Counted from the first letter of the stretch, positions 38,511 to 51,059 are shown. The stretch: 64,000 nt of DNA from Geosiphon pyriformis (GCA_016748015.1 JAAOMT010000620.1:727322-791321); one strand, 5' to 3'. Numbers and translations are program-made. Notes: a model not told the origin generated them from the letters alone.

Positions 38511-40408
38511 CAAAAAACACCAAATATGAATGAACAGAAACCCAACAAAAAGCTTTTGATACATTAAGAAGAAAGCTTATTCAAGTCCCAATACTGATCT
38601 ATTCAGATTATAGCAAGCCATTCATAATTACAATTGATGCATCTGGTCAAATGTTGAGAGCAGTATTATCTCAGAAAAGACCCAATGAATGAGAACACTC
38701 AGTAGCTTATGCCAGTAGAAGCTTAAGTCCAGCTAAAAAGAACTATAAAACTCTAGCACTAAAACACTTAGCTATCTATTGGGCTGTCATTAAGTGAAAA
38801 GAATACTTGAGTCAAAAGTTTGAGATGTACACTGATCACAAGAGATTGACTTTAATCCAAAAGCAAGAATTTGGAAATGACCACTATGCCAGATGGAAAA
38901 TAGAACTTTCACTATTTAATTATACAATACATTATAAAAAAGGAAAAGACAATGGAAATGCTGACAGTTTGTTATAAATGAGACAAATCTAAAAAAACAT
39001 TCTAACCAAAAAAATATAACAAAAGATGAATATACAAAAATACCAACAACTCCAACATTATATAAATACCCAATTGTTCAAGGAGAAATTATCTCAAAAG
39101 GAACAAAACAACATAAAACAACAATCAAAATATTTTATCAATCATCAAAATATACTTTACTGGAAAAACAGAAGAAATCCAGACCAGCCAACAAGAGTAA
39201 TTACAGAACTAGAAAAAGAAACAATATTGTTCAACATGTACTCAGATCCAACAACAAGACATTTTTATAAAGAAGCAACCATAAAAAAAACTAGAAAAAA
39301 ATACTATTGGCTATCAATGTATCCAGACATCATCCAGTATGTTCAAAATTGTGATGCTTGTCAGAAAAGAGGAGGAACAAAACCCAGTAAACTATTGAGA
39401 CCAATCAAAATAGGACAACCATTCGACTATATTAGAATTAACTTAGTTGGACTATTAACAATCACCAGCAGAGACAACAGATATATTGCAGTAGCCATAG
39501 ATTATTTCACAAAATGGCCAGAAGCAAAAGCCATTCAAAGAGCAAATGCAGAATCCATTGCCAAATTCGTTCATCAAGATTTGATTTGTCAACATAGATG
39601 TCTAAAAGAACTATTATCAAATCAAGGAACCCACTTTGTGAACAGAACATTAACAGAATTAAGTCAAAAATTTGGAATCAAAAGACCATTATCATTACCA
39701 TACCATCCACAAATGAATGGCTTAGTTAAAAGATTTAATAGAACATTGTGTGAAGCAATTGCAAAAATTAGCCAAGAAAATCAAGAGGAATGAGATTTGT
39801 TTATACCATCAGTATTATTTGCTTATAGGCTAATAAAGCAAGATACTATACAAACAACGCCATTTGAATTGGTATATGGTAGAACAACAACATTACCAGT
39901 TGAGATAAAGATTAATACATATCCAACTGAACCAATAACAGAAAATAATTTTCAAGAAACATTGTTGAGAAAAACATATAACTTAATAGAAACACTAGAA
40001 AACAGATGACGAAAAGCAGCTAATAACATCCAAAAGTCACAAGAAAAGCAAAAAAAATAACACAATAACCAACTATTAGATAAACCAGTTGAATTCAAGA
40101 TTGGAGACAAAGTACTATTATATCATACCAAAGCAGAAAAACAATGAAATAGAAAATTTGATCCCAAATGGGATGGATCATTTCACATAGAAGAAATTCT
40201 AGGAAATAGAGCTTATAAATTAAGATGGAACAACAAAATCTTAGCCAAAGCAGCACATGGTAATCGACTGAAACCATATCATCAGATAACATCATTATCT
40301 ACCAATAACATTCCACAACTGAGAGTACAAAAAATACTAGTTCAACCAGATGAGATTCCACAAGATCTGAAACCAATCATAGTTATTGAACCAAACACAT
40401 CAAATTGA
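38511..40408 (+). pseudogene. G2 copy B RNase H and integrase
   Basis: RNase H with TIDASGQMLRAVLSQK and YTDHKRLTLI, then an integrase frame open from 39026 to 39791. Zinc region NMYSDPTTRHF ... CDACQKRGG is present. The DDE residues are changed: RINLVG (Asp to Asn), LLSNQGTHFV (Asp to Asn) and GLVKRFN (Glu to Lys), each a G-to-A change relative to copy A. C-terminal region (KVLLYHTKAEKQ) with TGA and TAA interruptions to 40406. Confidence 0.82.
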
Positions 40409-40436
40409 ACAACCAAAAGAGTATATAAAGACACAG

Positions 40437-41096
40437 TACATATGACAAAAGCAACCAAAAAAAATGGAAATACCAGATCATATTTACACTATAGCTTAAC
40501 AATTGTTTCAGGCCTTAAGTTAACAACAGTTAGACATAGAAATTATTATTAACAACCAAATAATTTGCTATCAAAACACCCAAAAAAAGACAAAGAATAC
40601 ACTATATCAGCCATTAAAGAATAATAAAAACTGGACAAATAACTTAATAGAAAAAGTGAAGAACACTTTTGGAAAAATATCTATTATGGCACTAACAGAA
40701 GAGCTTACAAAAGAAAATTGGAAGCAATAGACAGAATAACTTCCAATATTATATTGCTACTACTAGTTAAGTCAAAAGTAGAATATTCAGAAGTTGTATA
40801 TTGACAAATCCAAGAGAATATTCAATCAAGACATAATACAACAAATTGAAGAATTTATTAGAAAGAAAATGAATTCAATACTACATGTTAAAACAATGTA
40901 CCGACTACACAACATATTTCAAAACTATCCAGAAATACTGTTACACTCTGACATGGAAACCATAATCATTAACCAATGGGGAAGAATAAACAATACACAA
41001 GTAGAAAATATAAGAAAAAGAGTCAAACAAACAATACTTGAAAAAAAAGTACTAGAATTAATTCAAAATGAAGATTTCAATGGAGCTCAATATTAA
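40437..41096 (+). pseudogene. Extra 3-prime ORF of G2 copy B
   Basis: Counterpart of 12610-13269 in copy A, with one frameshift near 40465 and about six stops. Shared blocks: DHIYTIA, EIIINNQII, ALTEELTKENW, and an open 100-residue end from 40794 (IFNQDIIQQIEEFIRK ... MYRLHNIFQ ... EDFNGAQY). Ends 15 bases before the 3-prime LTR. Helix-rich, no membrane segment, function unknown. Confidence 0.68.
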
Positions 41097-41111
41097 AAAA
41101 GAAGAAGATAA

Positions 41112-41915
41112 TGTTACTTATAAAAAAGAAAACAAATATAGAAAAATAGTAGACCAATAGAAGAGTAATAGTTAACATGTAAGCACATTGTTCAGCAATA
41201 TGGAGCAATGTCAGAAATTATGGCACATTGCTCAGCAATGTGAACATTGCTTGAGAAATTATAGCACATTGTTCGAAAATGTGAGTGATCTTGTAGAACC
41301 CAAATTATGTATATATAGTGATAGCATTAGAAGTAGAAAAGACAGACCTCTCAGTTTAGATTTTATCTAAACGACCTTCTAATTCACAAATATCAATAAA
41401 TAATTATTCTTTATCTCAAATTCACTCTCACTATCAACACTTCATGTTGATAGTAATTGATACTTAACCATACTGGAACAATAGCTCTTGATCATGACTA
41501 TTGATGGGATACTAACTTGCAATTGCTTTTGTTTATTTCTCTATCTTTTTTTATTTCTTTTATTTCTTTTTGTTATTTCTTTGGGTTTACTAAATTGATT
41601 AAAGATTAAAGTACTGAGATACAAACGTCATAGAGATTGGTAAAAAACCTGTGAAACAAGAGTAGAACACTCATAGATTTGAGAATAGCTTATCAGGAGG
41701 ATTACTGATCACCATGCTAAGAAAAAAATTCGACAGAATTGCAATTCTGGAAGATTACTGAAAACAACTATTAAATCTCTGTCTATTATACAAAGAACTC
41801 CACAAACAAACCTTCAGATCAACAAAATTTTCAGATATTAATGCCAAAATACCAACCAAGCACCAAGTTATGGATTTGTTATTTGATTTGAGATCCCAAA
41901 TAATCATCTGTAACA
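41112..41915 (+). repeat. G2 copy B, 3-prime LTR
   Basis: Pairs with 31976-32779 (804 bp each), starts TGTTACTT, ends TGTAACA. Preceded by a purine-rich tract (AAAAAAGAAGAAGATAA). Same U3 type as its partner. Confidence 0.86.
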
Positions 41916-44842
41916 ATGTAATAGGTGTTTCTTAACTCTGTTATTAATATCTACTAATTTTTTCCACTCAGTTTGTAATTTGCAATGTTTCCCTCATAAT
42001 TTTTTCTTTGCTTGAGTCATTATTTATTTACACATCTTAATTAAAATATTATTGTTAGTCCTTTGATCAATGTTAACAAAAGCATTAATTCTTCTAAATT
42101 GCTTATTGATCAATCTTTTGCATAGCAGATCTATGTTGGGTGTTAACCTAATATACTTATTAGACAACACAACTCTTTTATCAAGGTCCAAGATTTTATG
42201 TTTCCCTCTCATAGTCTTTAATAAGCATTGTATCCACTTATTTCTTACTTTATCTATCAGTGTTTTTTCCTTATGAGTATTTAGAAAGCATTTTCAAAAG
42301 TGTTGGTTGGTTTCTATTTTTGTATGACATGTTTTGCACAGATTGTTCAGATATACAAAGAGACATCTGTTATATAACATTTCTGTTGTTGGCAGCATGT
42401 TGTTAAATGATTTCATAATAAATGTACACATTGTTGAAAAACCAGCTAATATAAAGCCTAATAACATTTTACTATTCCAGTTTCACACTTTGGTTGTGCA
42501 CTCTCACTCTACTCTTTGGTTCAAAGATCTTACTGTCTCTTGTATTTTGTTATTGCCAATTCAATTCAAAGCTTTTTGCATTTTAGTCTGTTGGTTCAGA
42601 AAATATCTGATATTTAGATCTAATTCAACTTCTTTGTAAGAGGAAATGTAATTAATATTCTTAGCATTGTAGGCCCACCCCACCATGTTAAAAGCAGTAG
42701 CTTCTTTGGCTAGTTTGTTAGTCATCTCATATTCAGATATTCCAGTGTGTGTAGTTACTTTGTTTATGTTGAGACCAATTTTTTTTTTACCTATTACTGT
42801 CTTGATTGCATTCTATGTACACCAGTTAGGAGTTTTAAGCTGATTTCTAATAGACATAGAAAAGTCTTTAGATAATTATTTTTGAGCTGTTAATACTACT
42901 GCCTGACTATCTGTGTTCAATGTTAGCTTACAATTGTAAGGCATTGCTTCCAAAGCCAGTAATACAGCTTTTGTTTCAGTTTTTGTTAACAATAACATTC
43001 CATCAACTCCTATCTCAAAGTTGGCCTTTATTTCATATGTTATAAAGACAGCTGCTTCTTTAACATTTCCAGAATTAGCTTTTACCAGTGAATTATCTGT
43101 TGATATTTTTATTTCCTTTCTAAGCCTCAACTTATCTTATATGCTTCTCCATTGTGATAATAGAGTATCAGGAATTTGGATGTAAATAGTGTTTTTTTGC
43201 ATTGTTTTCAGGTCATTTGGTATTTGGTTATCTAGTTTGTGTATTCCCAATGCTTCACATTAAGCTACATCAATTTTTTTGTATTCATCCATAATAAGTG
43301 TGGCCTCTAATATTTTAAACCATCTGGAAATTCTACCACTGTTACTTTGTCTGTACTTTCTTGTAAAATTCATCCATGTTATTAATGATCCATCCTTGTT
43401 TAGTACTTGATGCAAATACAAAATGTTCTTCTTTCTCAGTACACTTCTGACTTTAATATAAGTTATACCTGGAGTTATAACTGTCTCAATTAAATGTGCA
43501 TGTGGTCTTGAAGATTCAGGTATCCCATATGTGTTATCAGAGCTTTTGAATAAGATACCTCTTTCTTTCATTATTTGCATAATATTTGCTATAAGATTAA
43601 TCTCTGGCTTAGATTGTTCATTAGTAGGATATTTAAGTACATTATGAGCTGACCATCTTTGTGTCTGCAAATTAGCTAGTCTGATTTTTGTAGCCATTCC
43701 AGCAATATCATTACTGTTTAATTTAACCAACAAATCTGTAATCTTGCTTTTTGCTAGTTGTACAAAGATGAGTAATGTATGACACTGGCCAGAAAATCTA
43801 CTGAAAGTTTTGCTTTTTTTTTACAATAGTGGAGATCTTTGAGGTCCATTTTTTGATTTAACTGTTTGGTATATGAGTCAATTGAGATCTAAATTCTATT
43901 GCTGGACTGAGTACACTGTTGAAAATATAAATTGCCTGTTTTTAGTAATGTGTTTTTTTCTAATAATTCTACATACTGCTTCAATATCAGATTTTATCAT
44001 TTTTAATACAGTTTTATTTTTTCCATCTGCTCTGATTCATATCCCCAAATATTGAGTGCATGTAAACAGATTTAACAATTTCAAGGTTTGTTTGTTTAGA
44101 CCAAATTTTAGTAGCTCAACCAACATTGATTTTTTTTTGGAGGGTCTGATCACCATTGTTTCAATCTTATCTAAGTTGATCTCAATATCCACTATTCTAA
44201 AGAAGAAGCTAGCTGTGTTCAGAATACTCTGCATTCTCTGTCTTGAGTTAGCTATCCACATTGTGTCATTGACAAAGGCAAGGTGGTTTACTGATGCCAA
44301 TAGGGATTGTGTGTTTGTTTAATCATTCTATTTTTTTTATTCAGCTGTTAATTTGTATTCTTGGCTGTAATTGATTTGTTTTACTTCATACAGTAAAAAG
44401 TCATAGAAAATCTTCTACATAATAAGTGAGCTTGTTTCTCCCTGATCTAGTTCATTCTGTACTTGATATTCATTACTTAACCCAAACTCAGTTATAATCT
44501 TATTACTTCTATTGTTGGACATCAAGCCAAATAGCTCAGTAAACCTATTGTTCATTTTGATTTTTTTTAGTACAGCTTTTATAGGTTTTCATCTTATTAA
44601 GTTATATGCTTTTTTTATGTTCTGAAATGTAAACCAAGCCTCATTATCAAATTTTCTTGCATGCTCAGCAACAGCATTAATCACATAAATTGGCACTGCT
44701 ATAGATATATTCTTTAAAACTGAGATGTTGTAATTTTTTAGAATATTGTAGAGCTCACATGCTTTGATATTCTTGCAGTTAGAATCTTTGTTAAGATCTT
44801 TCTTGTACTTTCAATAAGAACTTGAAGGAATTGTTAATGGTC
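41916..44842 (-). pseudogene. LINE ORF2: reverse transcriptase and RNase H, 5-prime part missing
   Basis: Reads right to left. RT motif A as AWFTFQNIKKAYNLI (about 44640), motif B as NELDQGETSSLI (about 44440), motif C as HLAFVNDTMWIA (44280-44245), where the expected DD is ND. A linker domain (ORF 43733-43260), then RNase H: STDNSLVKANSG, TKTETKAVLLALEAMP, LTLNTDSQAVV (43130-42876), and a C-terminal CHTC/H zinc-like region (about 42340-42300) and helical end to 41916. The endonuclease half is not in the window. Motifs A and C both lost Asp by G-to-A. Resembles LINE ORF2 sequences I recall from Rhizophagus. Confidence 0.75.
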
Positions 44843-45593
44843 TCTCCTAATTTTCATGACCATAATTAAAGCTAAGAGTAAAAAAGTTGCAAACTGTACT
44901 TTTTTTATAATAACTAATAAAGTTCTAATATGAGAGAGTTTCTCTGTTATTGAAGCAGCCTAGCAAAACATTCTGGCAACATTTTCTTTAAAAAATATTA
45001 GTGAAAAGCTGCCTTTAGTGGCTTCTGGTTTATTTTTTTCTTCTTTGGCTGAAAGTTCTTCTCCAGTCAAAGTTCCTTCAAAAAGGCACACTTGGGTTAA
45101 TTTTAGTGTTGTTTCCACCACTTCAAAAAGCCCAAAGATTTTTAATAACAGACCAGTCAACAAGCTGGTTTTTTCTGCTTTTATCACTTCTACTATTACT
45201 ACTACTACTACTTCACAAATGGCCACAAAAGCAAAAAATTCCAAAAAACAGCAGCAGACAGTCACAACTGCTATAGTCACACCAAATTTTTTTGTGGTTC
45301 CAGATGAAATCTTGGATAAGATCTCTACAGTAGCAGCCAGCCCTCTTCCTGATATAGATGGCAACAACAGCAGCACATCTCCCAAGATAGACCAAGATTA
45401 ACCACTGGCTGTGTTGTCTAATGTGGTGATTTTTAGCAGATCATCATCAATCTTAGAAGCAAAACAGTCCATCATTTCAGATAATCTCAAAGATTAGACT
45501 GATCAGATGGAAATAGAATCAACTGCTTCTCCCCCATTTTCTGGTGCTGCTGACAGTAGTGCTTGAAAAAATGTGAATGGTCATCAAAAGTAC
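44843..45593 (+). pseudogene. LINE ORF1 element C, N-terminal part
   Basis: ATG 44856, MTIIKAKSKKVANCTFFIIT, then SLKNISEKLPLVASGLFFSS, SVVSTTSKSPKIFNNRPVNK, FVVPDEILDKISTVAAS, KDTDQMEIESTASPP (two TAG or TAA breaks), NVNGHQK, then the G1 LTR at 45594. Same ORF1 family as elements A and B. It lies in the LINE ORF2 in opposite orientation. The frame resumes at 63031 after the G1 element (4-base duplication GTAC). Confidence 0.75.
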
Positions 45594-46258
45594 TATTACA
45601 GGTTGGAGTAATAAGCTAACAGATAGCAAGAGAGAACAGAATTGTAGAGTAATGAAAAGAATCAAAGGGATTTCAACTTCAAAAAGCAAATTGAATAAGT
45701 ATGAATTCAATGTGTAAGATCAGTCTCATAAAATATCTCAGTTACTATACTTTTTAAAGACAACCAGAGAATCTAAAGGTAGAGGAATAATCTGTACTGT
45801 CAACAAATGATCACACTTGGTATAATTCTATGCCTCACATCAGTGCTTTTAGAATTCAATATCAAGTATTAAATGTGTTCTTCAATTATGTTTTATTCAA
45901 TAATTTTCAAATACTGTCCTTATACATTTTAGGAAAAGGTAAAAAAATACCAACAAGTGATCTTTTATTCCAAGATGTTCAAATACTTAAAGGTAAAAAA
46001 AGAGAAATTAGTGATAAGAGAATAATTGAGATGAAAGTTGTTATTTTATTTATTTTTTTTCTTTGATTCTTATATGCTTTTTTACAGTTAAGAGATTTAT
46101 TGCTTATATAGTTATCAAAAGTGATCAATAATCAGATTAATAACTAAGTCAATGATCAGGTCAATGATTACTTTCTAAAAATAGAGTGGCTAATTTATAT
46201 GATATCAGTGGCTAATACATGTGATAATTAATAAAAAATATAAGTTTCAACCATAACA
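45594..46258 (-). repeat. G1 copy 2, 3-prime LTR
   Basis: Starts TATTACAGG (decayed TGTTATGGG), ends CATAACA. Four 12-bp units at 46122-46169. Polypurine tract GGAGAGGATGA (minus) abuts. Confidence 0.82.
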
Positions 46259-46920
46259 TCATCCTCTCCAAAGAGATTGAGCTCTGGTGAAATTAAGCTA
46301 TTTATGGAGTAATCTATTTGAAGAGTTTTATCTAATTCAAAACTAACTAGTTTATTGAAGTCTTTTGTGGATAAAGTGTATAGAACTTGAGGCAAAATAA
46401 GCTTTGTATCCAAGAGACCAAATCTTTGTATAAAAATTTTGGCTCTTCTTGTAATGGTCAAAACTCTTGAGACATCTAATTATATAATGCTCAAAATTTT
46501 CACTTGTATCTCAGAAGTTGTTTTCTTTATAAGTTTTATGTTTTCTATGATTTTACCAAAGCAATCATAGAGTTCTAGTTGTCTTTTATATAACAAGTTT
46601 TTGTCTATAGGTAAGATTTCTTGGTGTGTTTTTCCAATTGTGCTAAAAGATACAAGTATTGTTGCTGTTATGCTTTCTAGCAAATACTTATTTATTTTGC
46701 TACCAATTCTTTCTCTTCTGATAGTAGTTTTTTTTGGTTTAATAACAGTATGTGTTCTACTGTTATTAGTTATGGTGGTCTGTTTTCCAATGGTCAGAAT
46801 AGCATTTAGATAGTTTTTAATCCAATACTTATGAAGAGTATAGAAGGCATTTTGAATGTTTTAATCCAGAAAATAATTGTTCATGTCGATTGAAAATACC
46901 TCTGTTTTGGGAATAATGCA
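46228..46920 (-). pseudogene. Extra 3-prime ORF of G1 copy 2
   Basis: Same protein as at 8930-9660: FYTLHKYWIKNYLNA, IKPKKTTIRRERIGSKINKY, RAKIFIQRFGLLDTKLILPQ, LSTKDFNKLVSFELDKTL, SPELNLFGEDDVMVE. One internal stop near 46478 and few other changes, and the end again runs 31 bases into the LTR. Differences from copy 1 are mostly conservative, so the reading is constrained. Function unknown. Confidence 0.62.
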
Positions 46921-46959
46921 TTTATTTATACTTGATTTTTGCTTATTATTTGAGTTGAT

Positions 46960-49099
46960 ATTACCACAACAGGCAACCAATCAGATCGTTTATGATATTT
47001 TTTGAGTCATGTATCATGAACAAAGTGATTATTAAAGATTGTTCTTGATTGATCTTAAAAAATATAAGAACCATTGTTTAAAACTTTGTTGACTATAAAA
47101 AGTCCTTTCCATTGGCTAGAAAATTTATTACCATAGATATTGTCTCTGTCTGAATGGTATTCCAATACCAAGTCACTAACACTTAAGAAAAGTGTTTTAT
47201 AGATTTTCTTTTTCTTAAGCTTTTTTTGGAACTGTTTTATTTTTTCAAAAGCAATTATTTGTGCTTCTACCAAGAAGTCAAGAATGTTACCAAGTCTTCT
47301 TTGCAAAATGTCTTTGTAATTTCCTATTGTGATCTTTTTAAAGGGTATTGTTTCAATGTTAGTTTCTATTGGTAGTGTTGTCATACATCCATAGAGCAGA
47401 TAAAAAGGTTCATAACTTGTTATGTTATGATTCACAGTTCTATAAGCAAACAAAGCCAAAGGCAGTACTTTGTCTTATAAGTTTGTTTTTTTACTGGTTT
47501 TGGCTAGGGTTTCACATAGTGTTCTATTGAAACATTCTACTAGGCCATTTGTTTGGGAGTGATAAGGGGAGGAAAGTTTATAACATATTCCCATTTTTCT
47601 ACAAAGTTCTTCAACCAGTGTACTGAGAAAAGCTCTTCCTCTATCAGATAAAAGTTCTTTGGACAGTTATGACAGCAGATAATATCTTCATAAATGAAAT
47701 TGGCTATTGAGACTGCTGTTTGGTTTGGGATGGCTCTTGCTTCTACTCACTTTGTAAGATAGTTAGTAGCTGTAATAATGTATCTGTTGCCATTAAGAGT
47801 TATTGTTAAAGGTCCAACAACATCTATATCAATTCTGTTAAATGGTTAACCAACAAAGATTGGATGGATATCTTCTTTGTGATTGGGTTTGCTTTTTTTT
47901 TGACAGATGTTACAGGTTTTAATGTATTTGGCAATGTCTTTTCCCAAGGTAGGCCAATAATAGTGAGCTAAAGTTTTCTGAATTGTCTTTGTTTTTCCAA
48001 AGTGTCTAGCTAATGGATCAGTGTGCATGTTGTATATTACAATTTTTTTTTTTTCAAATCTGATGACTCTTTGGAGGTGGTCAGGATCTTTTCTGTTTCT
48101 TTTATATAATTGGTTCTGGCAGATCAAATAGAAATTTAATTGTTTGCACAAATGTTCTCTTTGCTGTTGAGTGTATTCTGATGGGTATTGTCTTTTATCC
48201 AAAAATTCTATTAAGGCAGAGTAGTTGTCCAAGTTCATTATCGTGTTTGTTTGTGAAAAAGTTACTAATAATTAAGTTGGTTTGGTTTGAGAAGTTGTAC
48301 TATCACTGAATAGTAAGTCTAAAGAGAGTTTTAGCATTTTGATGATTTGCTCCTTTGCAGTATTGAATATTATAGTTGAATTCATTCAAGTGGAGTATCC
48401 AGCAAGTTATTTGTTTGTGTTCCAGCTTCTTTTTATTGTGCAGCCAAACCAAGGCTTGATGATCTGTTACTACTAAGAATTTTGCACCAAGTCCATAGTC
48501 AGATACATCAGTGTGGAGAATAAAAGATTGGTCCAGATTAGATTGCTTGAGAATTGGTTTAGTAACAAGTTTTTCCTTTAGAATTTCAAAAGCTTTTTGT
48601 TGATAAATGCTCCTGTAATAATTGACATTTTTCCTGAGTAGCTGATTGAGAGGAAAGGCAATTTTGGAAAAATTCTTGATAAATTTGCAATAGTAAAAGG
48701 CCAAACCAAGAAAAGAGTGTAGTTTAGGAACATTCATTGGTTGTCTAATGTTCTGAACTTTTTCAACTTTAGCTGGGTCAGAGAAGATTCTATCTTTTGT
48801 AATAAGATGACCAAAGAACTGGGTGGATTGGCATCCAAAGAAAAATTTGATTGGGTTGATTTTAAGGCCAGCATTTCTGAACAGGTCAAAAACTTTCTGT
48901 AAATGTTCAAGGTATTTATCCCAGGTTTTTGAATATACCATTATGTTGTCCAAGTAAACCAGAACAAAGTTTTCTTTTACTGATTCAAACACTTTATCCA
49001 TTAGGTGTTAAAAAGTGGAAGGAGCATTGGTGAAACCAAAAGACATGACTATAAATTCATAGGTGTCATACTTGGTGATGAAGGCAGTTTTCTTTCTGC
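46960..49099 (-). pseudogene. G1 copy 2 pol, 3-prime part: RT end, RNase H, integrase
   Basis: 49099-48303: RT from SRKTAFITKYDTYEFIVM, FGFTNAPSTF, FVLVYLDNIMVYSKTW (second catalytic Asp to Asn), thumb and a shortened RNase H (part after SDYGLGA missing, then FLVVTDHQALVWL). 48238-47846: integrase zinc region (YNMHTDPLARH, CNICQKK). 47840-46960: core and C-terminal region with stops. A deletion of about 60 residues in RNase H distinguishes it from copy 1. Confidence 0.78.
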
Positions 49100-50093
49100 T
49101 GTTACTGAAGGTTTTTGGTCTTTTTTCTTGAATGTTGTAAATGTCTGTTGGTTGCAAATTCACGTTTTCTAGAAGTAGTTGAACCTCCAATAACTGAATT
49201 TATCTTCAAATTATCTTCTATAATTTGAACTGCTGGGCTTATGAGTGAAATGGCCAATTCTGTGCCAGTTACTTTGTATAGTTATGTTGTAGTAAATGTC
49301 AACTCTTTCTCAGGAATTGCTTATCTAGAAGCTCACTAAAAATGTGTAGTTACTTTGCTGTAAAAGTCAACTCTTCTACCAGAATCTTGTCTATAGGCTA
49401 CCCTAATGATTGTAATAAGAAAATAAAAGAAAAATAAAAGAAATGTAAAAGAAATAGAATTCTGTCAAGGGAAACGTTTTCTATCCAGACCTGGAGTCAC
49501 TAACAGTTTACTGAAATTGGTAGCTAATTAATTTCAAAATGTTAGTTGGGTTTTTGGAAATTTTCCAAGTGCAATATTTAAAAAAATTGGGTTTTCAAAT
49601 TATTTAATATTTTATTTCTTTTTGTGTGTGTAGGAATGGTTCTAAGTGATAAATCTAAAGTAAGATATATTTTCTTGAAAAAAAAAGCTCTTCTTTTATA
49701 CAACTTGTTGTAATACTAGTTTATGAACTTGCACTTTTTCTCTTTGCTCAAATTTCGGCAAACTAAAGATACATTTTGATGAACTACAAGTTATTTCGCT
49801 GAACTATTGATTAATTTGGGTGAACTATTTATAATTTCGGCGAATTTCTATAAATTTCAGCGAATTTCTTATAAATTTTGGCGAATTTTAGAATGTTACA
49901 AAGTTCAGAGTATTGTGTAATTTGATCATCCTACTTTCTGTTATACTAATTAAATTATTTTAATTGAATCGTGATATGTGATAATTGATTAAATAATAAA
50001 TGATAATTTGAAATGATATTAATATACTAATTAATTATAGGAATTATAAGGGTAATTGCATGCTAATTAATAGCTAAAATTCTACTGGTAACA
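49100..50093 (-). repeat. G3 3-prime LTR
   Basis: TGTTACTGAAGG ... GGTAACA. Contains a 7-unit array at 49753-49886. Polypurine tract GAGGAGGAAATTA (minus) abuts at 50094. Confidence 0.87.
49753..49886 (+). repeat. Phased array of 7 TTTCGGCGAAT-like units in G3 LTR
   Basis: Cores start at 49753, 49774, 49794, 49815, 49835, 49855 and 49876: spacing 20 or 21 bp, two helical turns. Each core is a near-palindrome TTCG(G/C)CGAA, with CG changed to TG or CA in several units. Eight units occur in the other LTR (58669-58822) and at least five in the partial LTR at the window end. Looks like a multi-site protein-binding element; binding is inference. Confidence 0.75.
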
Positions 50094-50104
50094 TAATTTC
50101 CTCC

Positions 50105-50739
50105 TCAAGATTGAGCTCCATCAAAGTTCAAGCACTATCTGTAATATTGAGATAGTGATCCAAAATAATTGAAGTAATCTGGTCTGAAAATTGTTGAAAT
50201 TTCAGTTCTGTGAGTTTGCCAATGTATTGGACTTTCATTGGTTGTAGTATTAGATTTTGTAGAACATTTTCACAAGTATTAAACAAATCATAGAGTCTAA
50301 AAGCTGCTCTAAGTTTGTAGTGAGTGTTTGTTGGTCTAGCTGCTGTTTTGAATTTATTGTGGATTTGTTTTTGTATAGCTTCAGAAGTGAGATTTGTTGC
50401 TTCAAGTTCCAGTTTTCGTTCATAAAGTGTCTTTCCAATGTGAAAGTATTTATAGATAAGAGTGTGTTCATTGTTTTGTTTATTGAGAAGTAGTAGAAAT
50501 TTTTGTTGCATTGTAGCATTTGGTGAAATGTCCATAGGGGCAATTAAAAAATTTTCTTCTAGTGGTTGCTTCAAAAGTCTTGATAACCTATTTTCAGAGT
50601 GGCTTCTTGTTTTTCTTCTATAGGGGTGATAGTTCTGTGAATAATTTGCTATTGGGGCTGTGGTTTTTTTCTGAATGTAATTAATTTGACTTCTATTAAT
50701 CGTTATGGATAAGTCAGAAAATGTTTTCAAGGCTAACAT
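50105..50739 (-). pseudogene. Extra 3-prime ORF of G3 (about 210 aa)
   Basis: Open for 203 codons from ATG 50739 (MLALKTFSDLSITINRSQIN) to a stop at 50128. One frameshift before that stop restores NFDGAQS to TGA 50105, the same C-terminus as G2. Homologous to the G2 ORF over the last 90 residues: LRAAFRLYDLFNTCENVL matches VRAIYQIHTAF...KPKILL, and IGKLTELKFQQFSDQITSII matches LGKITNAQFEEVQTQITQII. The N-terminal part is basic (HPYRRKTRSHSENRLSRLLK). No signal peptide or membrane segment. It is the most intact copy of this gene in the window. Function unknown. Confidence 0.72.
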
Positions 50740-51059
50740 TAATTTTTGGGATATTTGTTAAATATTTCGGGAAATAATCATGATAAAATTGACTAATTAT
50801 GAAAAGAAAGAATAAAGAAAATTATTTTTTGGAAATGGAGTTTTTGTTTGTTTTTGGGTTTGGGTGTTTTTTGTAATTATTACTATTTTTGTCTTTGTGT
50901 TTTTATTAGAGAATTATTGTAAAATTTAAGTGTTTAAGTTTGGTTATTGTTCTATTATAATTATTAGTTCTAAATTTCAGAGAATATCTTCAGGATTAAT
51001 TAAAGGAGAATGTGTACCAATTTGTGAAATTAATGTTTCAGGATTGTTTCTGGAATGAT

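Larger units (their letters stand above)
31976..41915 (+). mobile_element. Ty3/gypsy element G2, copy B
   Basis: Complete 9.94-kb element, plus strand, in the 3-prime end of the LINE ORF2. LTRs 31976-32779 and 41112-41915, both 804 bp. Flanks ATAT (31972-31975) and ATGT (41916-41919): a 4-base duplication with one G-to-A change. Same gene order as copy A, but heavily decayed: many TAA, TAG and TGA codons, and loss of dUTPase and integrase catalytic residues. Its U3 is unlike copy A while body, R and U5 match. Confidence 0.88.
31654..44842 (-). mobile_element. ORF2-bearing LINE, interrupted by G2 copy B
   Basis: Minus-strand non-LTR element: RT-RNase H ORF2 at 44842-41916, continuing after G2 copy B at 31975 with the ORF end (about 31963), a 3-prime UTR and poly(A) (T run 31654-31665). 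The tail landed in ORF1 element A. The left end is the poly(A) end; the right end is cut at about 44842 by ORF1 element C, so the 5-prime part lies beyond the window or is missing. Removing G2 copy B joins the frame (HLLH then Met and stop). Confidence 0.75.

Noticed and set aside
44960-45385. Minus-strand 141-codon frame
   Set aside because: Shadow of the plus-strand ORF1 element C, which matches elements A and B.
49753-49886. CRISPR-like array
   Set aside because: Units are about 11 bp with 9-10 bp partly conserved spacers inside an LTR of a eukaryotic element; no cas genes.
50105-50739. Envelope gene (endogenous retrovirus)
   Set aside because: No signal peptide, membrane segment or cysteine/glycosylation pattern in any of the extra ORFs.
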